Of a stretch of 64,000 nt of DNA, positions 17,599 through 29,626 are shown one piece after another (the first letter of the stretch is position 1; each line of letters starts with the position of its first letter). The stretch is from Medicago truncatula. Lineage: Eukaryota; Streptophyta; Magnoliopsida; Fabales; Fabaceae. The notes beneath the pieces were generated by a model, which saw only the letters and a program-made list of their open reading frames with translations, searched no databases and was not told where the DNA came from. The position numbers and the translations under genes were made by a program. Location: contig NC_053047.1 of the NCBI RefSeq assembly GCF_003473485.1, positions 32,970,972 through 33,034,971 on the forward strand, in the 5' to 3' direction.

Positions 17599-19995
17599 TT
17601 TTTTTTTGGTTACAATAGCTAAAAATTACAGAAAAAAGAAAGCAGGACAAAAGAAAATTAAGTTCTCAGAAAACAGGTTCCCGAAGCATCAATTTTAAGC
17701 ATGCCGATGAGATCAAGAGGAGGGGACTGGTGTTCCAAGAAGGGTGCAGTTGATGTGGCTCCGATCTTGGCTAAGAAGTCTGCGCCGCGGTTTCCTTCTC
17801 TAAGAGTGTGAAAGATCCTGAAGTTGTGGGAAGCTATTATATCATTGATATCTTGAATTATCACTGCATAGGCATGGAATTTAGATACCTCGCCTGAAAC
17901 AAGATTGACTGAAATCTGAGAGTCTGAGAAGCACACTAATTCCTCAATTGCCATGCAGAATCCTTCAAGGATGGTTGTGAACTCCGCTTGTATAATGCAT
18001 GTTGAGCCGTGAATGAGCCCGGAGAACCCCTTCAGGAATAGCCCCGCGCTGTTGCGTATTAAGCCTCCATAACCAGCACGAGTTGGTGTGCCAAGACAGC
18101 TGCCGTCGACATTGAGGATGTGGCAATTAAAATTTCTGCTTTTCCATGAAATCCATCGATCTGAACCAGCAGCAATGACAACAGTTTGAAAACCTTTTTT
18201 GATGGCTTCGGCTGAGTTATAGATGCTGACTTTCAAATGCGTGAGGGACCATACATCGTTGTTGAAGCACATGTTGTTTCGGTGCAACCAACTCCACCAA
18301 AGAGAAGCCAGGAAGATGGTTGAGCGGTTGTTGTATGCGTTGCTTTTTATCCAACCTTTTGCGCAGTTGGTATTGAAAAAATTCGAGTCGGTGAAATTAA
18401 GCTTTTGCCAGATGACTTTTGAAAATTTGCAGTCCCGAATACAGTGTATAAACGATTCATCTTCTTCTCCGCATCTACCACAGGTTGCAGACTCAACTAT
18501 GTTCCTATGATGAAGCACAGTTAGTGTTGGCACCGCGTCATGCATTGCCAGCCAAAGCAGAAATTTGTACTTCTCTGGTACCTGTAATTTCCAAATCCAA
18601 GACCAAGAAAATCCGGTGTTAAGAGTGTTTTGTGAATCCGTGATGGAGAGAAGCCAAGAGTAACCACTTTTTGTAGAGTAAACACCGTTCTTGTTATGAT
18701 TCCAAATAAACGCATCATCAACGGTTGAATTGAAGCTAGCTTGATAGTTGTTTACAGTATCAACTATTGATTGTGGAAGGGAAGTGTAGAGGGATTGGGT
18801 GTGGTGACTATTGGAGCTTATGACATCCTTAACCGTTAGGTGAATGACATGAATATCAATAACCGGAATCAAAGACCCAAGGAGTCCATGGTGGCACCAA
18901 TTGCTGAACCAAAAGGAGGATGAACCCGAGCCTGGCCGCCAAGCATAACCATTTTTGAGAATATCCTTAGCACGAATGATAGCTGCCCAAGAAGGTGAAC
19001 TGTTACCGGAAGCTTTCGCTTGAAGGACATTAGGCCCTGTTGAATATTTAGCAGAAAGAAGATGCACCCATAACTTATTAGTGGCTTGTACCATATTCCA
19101 AACCAGCTTCCCAATAAGACAAGTGTTGGCGTTTCGAGCTGTTCTAATACACAAACCACCATACTGTTTTGGAGTCGTAATTTTCTTCCAACTTACCAAG
19201 TGAATACCCTTGTTACTAGAACCATGCCAAATAAAATTACGAGTTGTTTGATCAATGGAATCACAAATGTTTTGCGGAAGCCAATTAATTTGCATGTAGT
19301 AGGAAGGGATGGAAGATAGTACCGAAGTTGCTAGAGCAAGTCGACCTGTTCTGTTTAGAAGGCGGTTCTTCCAAGAAGCCAACTTGGTTTGCATTTTTTC
19401 AATGATGAAATGGAAATCACTTCTTTTAGGGCGTCCCTTAAGCATAGGGAAACCCAGGTACTTGCCAAGAGAAGTTGTGCTGCGAATGCCAGATATAGAT
19501 GTAAGGTTGTTGATCTTTGCTTGCGGTGTCCCTGAAGAATAAAAAGCTCTAGACTTGGAAATATTAATCTTCAAACCTGATGCCCTGCTAAATCTATCAA
19601 ACAAATCAGTGATGAAATGAAATTGGGAATTTTTTTGCCTTAGTGAAAAGAAGCACATCATCTGCAAACAGAAGGTGAGACATCTGGGGTCCTCCATTAG
19701 TGATGTGAATAGGTTCCCAACTTCCTTGGCTTACAGCATTATTTATAGCGATAGAAAGCTTCTCCATGCAAAGAATGAAAAGATAAGGAGAGAGCGGGTC
19801 ACCTTGTCTGAGACCATGGGTGGGCTTGAAAGGGGGCATTTTGTTACCGTTCCATAAAATAGAAAAAGTGGAGGAGGTGACACAGTGCATGATGAGTTTG
19901 ATGGTGATGTCTGGAAAACCAAAATCGTGAAGGTAAGACTTAAGGAAATCCCATCTGACATTATCAAACGCTTTCTTCAAGTCTAGCTTGAAAGC
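17599..19995 (-). mobile_element. L1-type LINE truncated at its 5' end, with perfect 16-bp target-site duplication
   Basis: GACACCGTTTATGTTT occurs at 17583-17598 and again at 19996-20011. Between them lies an element read leftward that ends in a run of A on its own strand (the T-run near 17599-17608). It begins within the reverse transcriptase at AFKLDLKKAFDNV, so the endonuclease and the first reverse-transcriptase blocks are missing. Target-primed insertion with a 5' truncation is the usual LINE outcome. Confidence 0.93.
17658..19995 (-). pseudogene. LINE ORF2 remnant: reverse transcriptase, zf-RVT and RNase H
   Basis: The upstream piece (about 19632-19995) has KKAFDNVRWDFLKSYL, GLRQGDPLSPYLFILCMEKL and the catalytic motif FADDVLLF. 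A one-base shift in a T-run near 19630 moves the reading frame. The downstream piece (17658 to about 19630) has the thumb region, the zf-RVT block (WIWKLQVPEKYKFLLWLAMH ... CGRCGEEDESFIHCIRDC) and RNase H with VDGS, QAEFTTILEG, FSDS and REGNRGADFLA, so its four acidic/Asn-Ala positions can be placed. About 650 codons stay open after the shift, so the insertion is fairly young. It lacks the N-terminal half and cannot move itself. Confidence 0.9.
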
Positions 19996-20188
19996 GACAC
20001 CGTTTATGTTTAAGAAAGCAAACAATAAAAGTTTTAAATTAAAAATAACACTTTTTAGACTTTTGAGGAATTGAATGCTCAACTTCTAATACAATAATAC
20101 TATATTTATTTCCTTAACTGATATCCCCGTAACACTTGTTAACATTTTCCTTTGTTTAATGATCGATCATCTCACCGTTGACGTCTTG

Positions 20189-21890
20189 TGTAACGTCTCG
20201 ATATTTTATACATGTAATTTTAAATAAATATTTTTATATGTCATTTAGTTGTTCAACAATTTATTTTATGTGTGAAAAATTTAAGAAAATCATAACAATT
20301 CCCTACTTCGGTTAAATTTTAGAATTTGACTCCATCTATTTCATTTTTATTAAGCAATTAACTGCCGAAGGGCATTTTAGTAAATTACTACTGTGACACA
20401 GCCAATGCATATCTGTCAACAACAACTCTCATTGAGTTTTTTCCTACTATGCCAAAGTTGATTATACCCATTAGATTAAATGAAAAATATATTGTTATCT
20501 TACTCACTTAACACTAGATTATATTTATTTATTTCACATGTCATTTATAAACGGTGTACTCTCTTCGTTGGTTAAGATGTACTCTCTTCGTTGGTTGAAA
20601 GCTAAAAATGTGTGCTTCTTTTTGATTATCATTTATGGTGGCAGCATCCCCTTGTTTGTTTAGGGATAGGCTGAGGTTTTTTATCACTGCTTTTTTAATT
20701 TCGGACAGGTTGTTTTATTGTTGTAAACTTTGTTTTGCTTCTTAATGCACTCTTTGTGCTAGAGAAGACTTTTAGTTGTTAATATATATCTTATTTTGAC
20801 TTGTTAAAAAAAATAAAAAATTGATGTGATAAAAATATGATAATTATATCTTGCGTAATTTCTTTTTATTCTAGTTCTCTATTGATGTATTTTTATTTGT
20901 GATTTATTTTTTGTTTACATGAAATAGTCTTCTATTTCTATGTTGACATGGTCATGCATATAGTACACGTTATGTTGTAGCCTAATCGCCCAATTAAATA
21001 TGTTGCACATTGAGAGAAACAATAGATAACAAACTTATGTTCACCCATGTTCTTTTATCGTGAGTATAATGCTAGTTATTAGAGATTTTAGTTGCCATAT
21101 TCCTCCCTTTATATGCCACTTTGTTGCCTTAAATTGTGGAGTCAAAGAGATAGTTATTTGGCTCCTAAAAACAAGCACACATTAGCTGCATATTCCAATT
21201 ATCTCACAATCAGTTCCACGAGTCACTCTTCTCTAACTCTTGGCATCCGTTTAACTTTCACGTAGAAAAACTTTCTCAAGTTACACAATTATCACCCCAA
21301 TCCCATATTACATAATTAACCGTTTACCATTTTCCTTTCATGCTCCAATTTTGGGAATCACGGCAGCTTCTTTTGCGTTCTCATCATATTATGTTAAGCA
21401 TCTTATCACCTTGCCTTGTTTTGTTCAACGAAAAATCAAGTATAAACTTAACGGAGCAAAGATCGACGTGCCTTGATTTAGAGTTGTTCTACTAGGAAGA
21501 AAAGCGTCAATGGTAAGGGCTTTTTCCCATATGTCTATATTAAGTACTAGGGATATGTTATGAATTATAAGTAGAAATTCTTGTTTTTGAAAAGAAAAAC
21601 AATTAAAATATTTCTTTACGTGGTAAAATTTATTCTTTTATAAAACTGATTATTTTAATTAAGTTTTATATGGTATGTGTTTATGAGGATTTGATCTGAA
21701 ATAATATATCTCATTTTATTTCATTATGCTTTATATGTTTGTGATGTTAGATAAAGAAATGTTAGATTTTTGATAAATTAGAGAAAGAAAATAATGTTAC
21801 AGTAGTCAAAATTATTCTTAAATAAATTATTAAGAAAAGGATATGAATATGTATGGCCTCTGGGATATAGTTGCTAATGTGGTTCGATTT
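20189..21890 (+). repeat. Diverged long LTR-like repeat, copy 1 (interrupted by a LINE tail)
   Basis: It starts TGTAACGTCTCGATATTTTA. The blocks TTAGTTGTTCAACAATTTAT, CATCTATTTCATTTTTATT, and further on TTATGAATTAtAAGTAGAAA and TTTTATATGgTATG-like parts recur in the same order from 32946. No gag or pol frame is present. The TG start and the purine-rich tract before the second copy suggest LTRs of a Ty3/gypsy-type element. The right end is not defined. Confidence 0.5.
20356..20825 (+). mobile_element. LINE 3' fragment inserted in the LTR-like repeat
   Basis: This block is absent from the otherwise colinear copy at 32946 onward. Near 20638 it reads WWQHPLVCLGIG then stop, the C-terminus of plant LINE ORF2, followed by a 3' region ending TTGACTTGTTAAAAAAAATA. 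The same tail, ATTTTAACTTGTTAAAAAAA, closes the LINE at 60.95 kb. A direct duplication of about 22 bases (TGTACTCTCTTCGTTGGTT) lies at 20566-20600. Confidence 0.65.
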
Positions 21891-23554
21891 GACGATTTTT
21901 TTACTCAATTTTATTGTGTTCGTTGATTGTGGTGTCTTCTCTCCCTATTTGTGGTTACAGATAATCAGAAGCTCTATATTCAATTAATCAGAAGCTCAAG
22001 CGGAGATCATAGCCCGAAAACTTTGAATGACTTAGAGAAAAGACAGTTGAAGAGGTCACCTCTGATCTGATTTTCAGTTTCTCTATATTCAATTAATTTC
22101 GAACTTTTAAAATTATCATGCCATTAGTGTTCAGATTATTATGCAAACCTTATTTCTTATTAATTTTTTGCTTGTGATATCTATTGTAGGGTGTGGCTGG
22201 TGATAGTATCAACGGTGTAAATCAGCACTCGTAAAGGTTTGTGTGTAGATGAATGTGTATATTTAGATATATAGCTTTTGAATACAAAACTAAAGCTGCA
22301 AATTTACAACAAGTATGGCATCTGCAAAATGCTAGCATGTGCAGTAAACTGATTTAATATTGTTAAATAATGTGTTGGAGCGGCTAAAATATGAACGAGA
22401 TGATATCGATGAAAATTCGGTCACTGGTTTTTGGCTCTCTCTGTGCCCATCCTTTGGGAAATACGAGTTAATGTTGCTCATATGTTTTCGTCACAGGTTT
22501 TGAACAAGCTTACTAGGTTATTTGGACCAGCTATATTTGAAGCTTAAAATTTGATGGATTTGTTCTTAGGAATTGACATTAACACAGTGATATAACCTCA
22601 AAACTCACTTTGGCAATAAATAACTCTCAGGTATTTCTCATGGATTTGACTCTTCTTAATTTCACTTCATGTTCATTATAAAGTATTTAACTTTCTTTAT
22701 CTAAATTCTGCACTTGTGGGTGACAACATGAAATAGTCATCAACATAATGTCAGTTATTCAGCCAAACATGCTGAAATAATTGATGCTCAGTATAAACAA
22801 CTAAAGTTATATTAGTGCATAATTGCATCTAATTCTTTAAAATGTTTTGATGAAATATTCTTTCATAATGTTGACTCAATTTCTATGTCATTTTTAGAGG
22901 CTCATATAAAGAGTCTTATGGTGACTTCAACCAACGTAATTATCGCTACAACAAGTTAATAGAGAAGAAATCACATCTAACAAAACCAACGAGAAAAAAC
23001 TGAACTGAGACATGAAATTTAAAAAGCTTCCAAATTATACTATTCAAATAAATCTGTCTGGGCTGAATTGCCAAGTTAAACCATTCAAATAAAATTGTCT
23101 ACATTTGTAAAAAAAAAAAAAAACAAAAAATATGTCTAGTAAGAAATGCCAAATTAAAACATTTAAATAAATTTGTAAATGTTGAGGTGCCGAATTAACC
23201 CAAGGTCGTGTCGTGTAATACAATCATTGGTTGACTACTAAATTCCTCCTTTTTTGCAGAACCATCCACCATTTGACAATTAAATTCTTTTTTTCTTCCA
23301 CATCCTTCCTGCGTTCACATGCTTTTTCGGTGATTTTTTCCGTCTTTGTATTGTAATTAATAGTGCACACATTACAATGGTAGATTAAATATAGCAACTG
23401 TTCCACAACTTATATAACCAAATCATGTTGTGTATCCTAATAAAAAAAGTTAACCACAAAAAGTAATAAACCTTAAAGCTGTAAGCCAGAAAAATATAAT
23501 TTATTATGAATTATAAATTTGTTTGAAGTAGACATAAAAAATATTTAGAAGTGC

Positions 23555-24605
23555 TTACCTACACAATCATAGTAATTTTTTCTGCCACATTCTTTCATCC
23601 AGGCTGCAATCCAGACTCCGCAGTCGTTACTGGAAATCAAAAATAGAAATGAAAAGACTAGTAGTAGATTTATTCACCATAATGTAAGAAGACTAAGTGA
23701 ATGAAACTTACAATCCATATCTCTGACTTATGAGTCCTCTGGAGATAATGTGCTTCTATAACTTGATTCCGCAATCATAAAATGAATCATCTATAAACAT
23801 TTCCTCCAAAAATAACGATTGCATAGTAATGTTAACTTTAGTATTTGTTAGAAAAAAGAAGGGAAAATTGAAAAATAATTTGTTATAAATACCAATCTCA
23901 AGACATCTCTCTGTCTAAGCAACTTTCTTTCATCAGTTGATGCTGAATCCAACACATACATCTTTCTTTCACTAAAATCAACAACCATGAGATACCAATG
24001 CACACCTCGATCATTCATAGGAATGAAATTCTGCAAAAGTTGTAAAAACAAACTTTTATGAAATTAATATACTTAATTATGTAAAAAAACTAGCTGAATG
24101 AAAATGGTATAACATGCATACTATAGTATTGAGTAAATCTCATAAATCACACATTTCGAACGTATTATATTCTTCTCATGAAGTCATTATGATAAAACTC
24201 TCTTACAACCTTAGCACTGTGCATCCAATCAAGTGCATATTGCTTTCATGTGAAACAAAAAAAGTTTCATGTAAATGAAATAAAAGACTAAATAAATTTT
24301 GTAATTATAGTAAAATAAAACATAAAATATTTAGAGTATGTACTATAAACTTTGTTGGTAGGTACCACAGAGATGTTTCGTAATATCTTTCTTGGTGTGT
24401 TAGTTTACAACACACTAAATTAATGATCTATATGGTAACCAGAAAACCAATAATACATGTTATGCTCTATTAAAGTTAACTAAATATTAAATACCATTAT
24501 GCAAATTATAAATGACCTTCTGGTCAACCGGACAATCAGGCATTCGAGTCTTGCGGGTTTTTTCGATATCCCACGACCCCAAGTTCACTTTTTGCCAGTA
24601 TTTCC
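23555..24605 (-). pseudogene. Ulp1-type (C48) protease fragment, left arm
   Basis: Read leftward from the centre there are three blocks: QKVNLGSWDIEKTRKTRMPD with CPVDQ, then FIPMNDRGVHWYLMVVDFSE with RKMYVLDS, then SNDCGVWIAAWMKECGRKNY. They hold the His (VHWY), Asp (VLDS) and Cys (NDCGVW) of the C48 triad. AT-rich gaps with intron-like edges separate the blocks, and no continuous long frame exists. Ulp1-like genes of this kind are known inside plant Mutator-like elements, where the product is thought to act on SUMO-type conjugates. Here only the C-terminal protease part is present, so function is unlikely. Confidence 0.75.
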
Positions 24606-24734
24606 TCCCTGTGTAACACATGTTGACAATGAAAATAAATAGTTGTATGAATTTTATTAAATTAAATTACATACCTTAATAAAATTACATACAACTATTT
24701 ATTTTCATCGTCAACATTGTTACTGACACTTACA

Positions 24735-25600
24735 CAGGGAGGAAATACTGCCAAAAAGTGAACTTGGGGTCGTGGGATATCGAAAAACCCTCAAGACTCC
24801 GATGTACGATTGTCCGATTGACCAGGAGATCAGTTATAAATTGCATAATGGTATTTTATATTTAGTTAACTTAAATGGAGCATGGAGTACCTACCAACAA
24901 AGTTTGGGGTACATAATCTACATATTTTATGTTTCATTTTACTATAATTACAAAATTTGTTAAGTCTTTTATTTCACGAGAAAAATAGAGTACGTTCGAA
25001 AGTGTGATTTATGAGATGTACTAAATACTATAGTATGCTTGCTATACCATTTTCAACTAGTTTCTTACATAATTAAGTACATTAGTTTCATAAAAGTTTT
25101 TTTTACCTAACTTTTGCAAATTTTCATTCCTATGAATTATCAAGATGTGCATTGGTATTTCGTGGTTCTCGATTTTAGTGAAAGAAATATGTATGTGTTG
25201 GATTCAACACCATGTGATGAAAGAAAGTCTCTTAGAAAGAGAGATGTCTTGAGATTGATATTTATAACTCATTATTGTTCAATTTTCTCTTCTCTTTACC
25301 TAACAAATACTAAAGTTAACATTGCTATATATACAATCACTATTTTTGGAGAAAATGTTTACAGAGGATTCATTTTATGATTGCGGAATCAAGTTAGAGA
25401 AGAACATTATCTCTAGAGGACTCATAAGTCAGAGATATGGATTGTAAGTTTCATTCACTTAGTCTTCTTACATTATGGTGAATAAATCTACTACTAGTCT
25501 TTTCATTTCCATTAACGACTGCGGAGTCTGGGTTGTAGCCTGGATGAAAGAATGTGGAAGAAAAAATGATTATGACTGTGTAGAAGTAAGCCCCTTCTGA
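24735..25600 (+). pseudogene. Ulp1-type (C48) protease fragment, right arm
   Basis: Mirror copy of 23555-24605. It shows GSWDIEK, then in a shifted frame KTLKTPMYDCPIDQEISYKL. One A fewer in the A-run near 24786, compared with the other arm, causes the shift. Further right are FIPMNYQDVHWYFVVLDFSE with RNMYVLDS, and INDCGVWVVAWMKECGRKND. The triad positions are kept in this arm too. The two arms differ by many substitutions, so the duplication is not recent or is not being homogenised. Confidence 0.75.
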
Positions 25601-26995
25601 ATATTTTCTGTCTACTTCAAACAAATTTATAATTCATTATAAATTATATTTTTCTGACTTGCAGCTTTAAAAAAATCACTGGAAAAAACATGTGAACACC
25701 GGAAGGATGTGGAAGAAAAATAAAAGGATTCAATTGTCAAATGGTAGATGGATCTGCAAAAAAGGAGGATTTTATTTGTCAATCAATGATTGTATTACAT
25801 GACTTTGGTTTAATTCGGCACTTCAACATTTATAAATTTATTTGAATGTTTTAATTTGGAATTTCAGTTTAGACAATTTTTTTATTTTTAACAAAATGTA
25901 CACAATTTTATTTGAATGGTTTTACTTGGCAATTCAGCCTAGACAAATTTATTATTTGAAGATTTAATTTGTAAGCTTTTTTAAATTCACTCAGTTTAGT
26001 TTTTTTTTTTGGTTTTGTTAGATATGATTTCATCTATACTGACTTGTTGGTTGAAGTCACCACAAGGCTCTTTATACGATTCTCTAAAAATGACTAGAAA
26101 TTGAGTCAACATTTTATTTGTGCAAGAAAAATATAATTGAAGTGTGTAGTGCAATCTAATCTCATAATTAGATGCAGTTATGCACTAATATTTTCTTGAC
26201 GAAAAATGCAAGATGCGTATAATTGTTGAGAGCTATATTTTAGATTTTATAATTTTAGGTTAGCAAAATGATAAGACAAAATTATTATTTTTTAACTGAA
26301 AAACATCTTCATGAGAAAACAAAAGGGAAACAAACAACATGAGCAAGGTTTGACTGAGTTGGAACAGCCCCTAACCAAGTTCTACACTAATTATTTAAGT
26401 CATCTACTCATGCACTGATGATCAATATTTTATCCAAAATGACATACATGTTATAGAGAACATATGTAACATCCCATAATTAATGGACTAAAAATAACTA
26501 GACTCTTGAAAGTTAAACTAGTAATTTAAAAAGCTTAAAATTCATCTTAAATTAGTGTTAGAAAAATTAGACAAGTTCATGATAAATTATTATTATTATT
26601 ATTACTAGCGTCCATCTGTCCGTTTTTTCTACTGTAGTAATTAACATGTTTATATATATTTATTTTTCTACGTTTCTTCGTTTATACTACACCCTACCAA
26701 CATTTTACTAAGCTATAATAAGCTATAAATTAACATCAATGACCAGAACCAAACAAGAACATCAATTAATTAAAAACATGAAGAGGAAAGAGAGATCAAG
26801 GATATATCTAAATGAAAAACATTTTCAAAGTTACCTTTTTTTGTATCTAATACTTTCCAATACCATTGAAAACTCTAAAGATTTGCATTTTTTTCCCTCT
26901 ATTTTTTTTTTTGAAGATTTGCATTTTCAACGTGGCTTTGTTTCCATATTGTTTCCACTGTCAAGCTTGCTTATACTACTACTTCGCTCTTTCAT

Positions 26996-27455
26996 GCCAA
27001 TTTCCACTACATGAGTGACATTTGTTCTCATGCTTGAGTCTCCTGGTTCGTTCTCATGCTTGAGTCTCCTGGTTCATTCTCATATGCTTGAGTTTCCTGG
27101 TTCATGTATGTACAGTGAGCGCACCCTTATCCACCACACTAATCTATTTCTCTTTCTCTCTACCCGTTTCTTTTCTGTTTTCAATCCCCTGATAGTCTAC
27201 CATGTAATGCGCACCCTTAACTATTTAAACATTTAACCATGGTCCTTAACTATGGTTCAAGGACCATGGTTAAATTGTTTTTCTCGAGGGAGCAGCATTA
27301 CATGGTGGACTCTCAGTGAGATTGAAAACAGAAAAGAAACGGGTAGGGAGGGAGATTAGTGTGGTAGATAAGGGTGCATTCACTACACATACATGAACCG
27401 GCGAGACTCAAGCATGAAAACAAATGACGCTCACGCAATGGAAATTGGCATCACC
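26996..27455. repeat. Foldback repeat inside the long-TIR element
   Basis: 26996-27245 and 27250-27455 are inverted copies around a centre at about 27248. CCATGGTCCTTAACTATGGT faces ACCATGGTTAAA, GCGCACCCTTATCCACCACA faces TAGATAAGGGTGCATTC, and TTCTCATGCTTGAGTCTCC faces GAGACTCAAGCATGAAAAC. The left arm also holds two or three short direct repeats of CATGCTTGAGTCTCCTGGTT. Confidence 0.75.
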
Positions 27456-27459
27456 GTTG

Positions 27460-28640
27460 CCCTCGAAAATTCTGTTTTTTTTTTCTTTTTCTTATGAATT
27501 ATTTTTTGTGTTGAAATTTTATTGATTTATTCAATCCAGTTTTCATTATGATTAATCAAATTTTGTCATGTCTAAACTTTTTTTTTTATTTTGTGGCTTT
27601 TTGGTATTTTTCAATGCAAATATGGTTAGTGTTATAGGTTTTACAGTTTAATGTTCTCTGTCGGTATCCAGGGGCTATATACTCTTAGTGATTTGGTTGA
27701 AGGGCATGGGGAACAATGAAGGTAATGATAAGTTTCTCTTTAATTTCACTGTTATATGAGAGTAATTGATGTTAAGTTTTTATGTCTGATTTACTTTTTT
27801 TTATTGTGGTTTGGAAATCACAATTACAACTACCACACACGGTTACATAATTTCTTTTCTCAATTGCAGTTTACAATCACATAAACCGGAAAATCAAATA
27901 TGAAATTTGATGGTAATTTTTGATCTGTTTATTTGCTTCAAAGTTTCTAACTTCTTCTTACAAACTTTTTATTATTGTTTTTTCCCTTATATGCATTTGA
28001 ACTCCTTAGGAACAAATTATATTACCATCATGAATGTGCTTTTTTGGTTAATCCTCTATGTGCAACAGTTAGAGTATATATATGCAAGTTATGCTTTGAA
28101 GAGTTCTTATGTTAATTTTATTTTTTTAATAATGACAGTGTTCTTTTATATCCACAGGGGCTCTCTACCTCTTGCAAGAGTTGATTGATGGTCCTGATAT
28201 TCTTCCTAACATTCTGTGTTGTTTTAAAGTATGTTCTATATCCTGATTTTGTATTTTTCATAAATATGTATGTGATTTTCTATTTTCTAATTATATTTAT
28301 TGTATGTGTTACATCTATTTTTTTTTCTATTGGTATTTGTTCAATGTGAAAATGGGGTGGAGAAAGAGAGATAGAGGCCACCCTCCAATGGTGGCCTAAA
28401 TACATATCCTAACCGAAGTCAAACAAAATGATGGAAGAAGAGAAATGTTGTGCCAATGGAAGGGGTGGAGAGGTTTGAATACTATTGTTAAACTCTACTC
28501 TTATTATGTATGTTTCAACCACCATTTTTATTTTCCTCTTTTTTTTTGTGGACATTGATTGAGAGTGTGGTGTCAATTGAGATGATGAACACATCTTACA
28601 CTTTGACGATGAACTCTATATTTAACAATTTTGATTTCTG
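27460..28640. other. Interior of the long-TIR element, no gene recognised
   Basis: There are two exon-like stretches with splice-like edges (around 27671-27720 and 28157-28230). Neither gives a family I recognise, and the frames are short. The stretch 28670-28710 repeats ATATGGAAATAAAGCC-type units. Confidence 0.35.
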
Positions 28641-29626
28641 TATTGAAGAGTGCTAGGTTTCTTGAAAATATGGAAATATGGAAATAAAGCCATATGGAAA
28701 TATGGAAATAAGGCATTAGATAGATCAAAGTACCAAGAGAAGGTGCAAACAATATGGAAATAAAGCCACATTGAAAATGCAAATCATCAAAAAAATAGAG
28801 GAAAAAAAATGCAAATCTTTAGAGCTTTCCCTGGTATCGGAAGTATTAGATACAAAAAGGTAACTTTGAAAATGTTTTTCATTCAGATATATCGTCACCA
28901 TATCGTTGGTCTCTCCTTCCTCTTCACGTTTTTAAATAATTGATGTTCTTTGTTTGGTTCTGATCATTGATGTTAGTTTAGAGCTTAGTAAAATGTTGGT
29001 AGGGTGTAGTATAAATGAAGAAACATAGAAAAATAAATATATAAGCATATTAATTAGCGCAGTAAAAAAAGAGGATAGATATCGGTGCCTGTCTGGACTC
29101 TACTACTAAATAATTTTAAATTTTCACATGAAAAATAATATTTTTTATCCCACGATAAGTGATCGGTTGACTCCTTTAAAAAAGTGATTGTTTGACTATT
29201 CTATACAAATTAAAAAATATATAACAAAAAAATAAAATTTTAACCCCTTTCAGTCAAAAAAAACTTCTATTAAATTATTTCATATATCTTTTATCTTTTA
29301 TTTATTTATTAAAGTTAACCCGAAGGTTAATTGTTGCCCTAATTTTAACCTAAATTTACAGCTTGTTTTTACTGTATTACCCCTGTTTAAAATATCAAAT
29401 TGCAGAAATCTCATTTTTTTTAAATTGTTTAATTAAGAGATAAACTTTAAAAATCGTTCCTCCTATTCCTCCTATTTTCTAAACCGAGTGAATTTTGCTT
29501 TATTTTGTTTTACTCATCCTGACTACTTTCTTTTACTAAACCGACTCCATCCTATAACAATTTCCTCACTCCAAATCATCAAAACTCTTTTATTTGTCTT
29601 GCAGTTTTTATCCTATTTCTTGACCT

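Larger units (their letters stand above)
17565..20143. mobile_element. Small MITE-like element split by a LINE
   Basis: The left end GCTAACCGATGTCTCTGGGA (from 17565) and the right end at 20112-20143, read in reverse complement (GTTAACAAGTGTTACGGGGA), are imperfect inverted repeats. Without the LINE the element would be about 165 bp. Divergence makes the exact ends uncertain. Confidence 0.45.
22812..26197. repeat. Large inverted duplication with about 1.5-1.85 kb arms
   Basis: The left arm (22812-24660) and right arm (24676-26197) are reverse complements with scattered changes and indels, separated by a 15-bp spacer (24661-24675). At the centre AGTTGTATGAATTTTATTAA faces TTAATAAAATTACATACAAC. 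At the far ends TTAGTGCATAATTGCATCTA (left) faces TAGATGCAGTTATGCACTAA (right). Each arm carries a Ulp1-protease-like gene fragment, coding away from the centre. Confidence 0.9.
26640..29062. mobile_element. Long-TIR DNA element, about 2.4 kb with about 330-bp inverted ends
   Basis: The left end (26640-26975) and right end (28733-29062) are inverted copies. ACACCCTACCAACATTTTAC in the left faces GTAAAATGTTGGTAGGGTGT in the right, and the AAACATTTTCAAAGTTACCT and CTAAAGATTTGCATTTT blocks follow in register. The inside has no transposase frame that I recognise. Long TIRs suggest a non-autonomous Mutator-like or foldback element. The outermost bases diverge and I could not fix a target duplication. 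Confidence 0.7.

Noticed and set aside
18223..19542. Several plus-strand frames within the LINE
   Set aside because: They are shadows of the LINE reverse transcriptase/RNase H frame on the minus strand.
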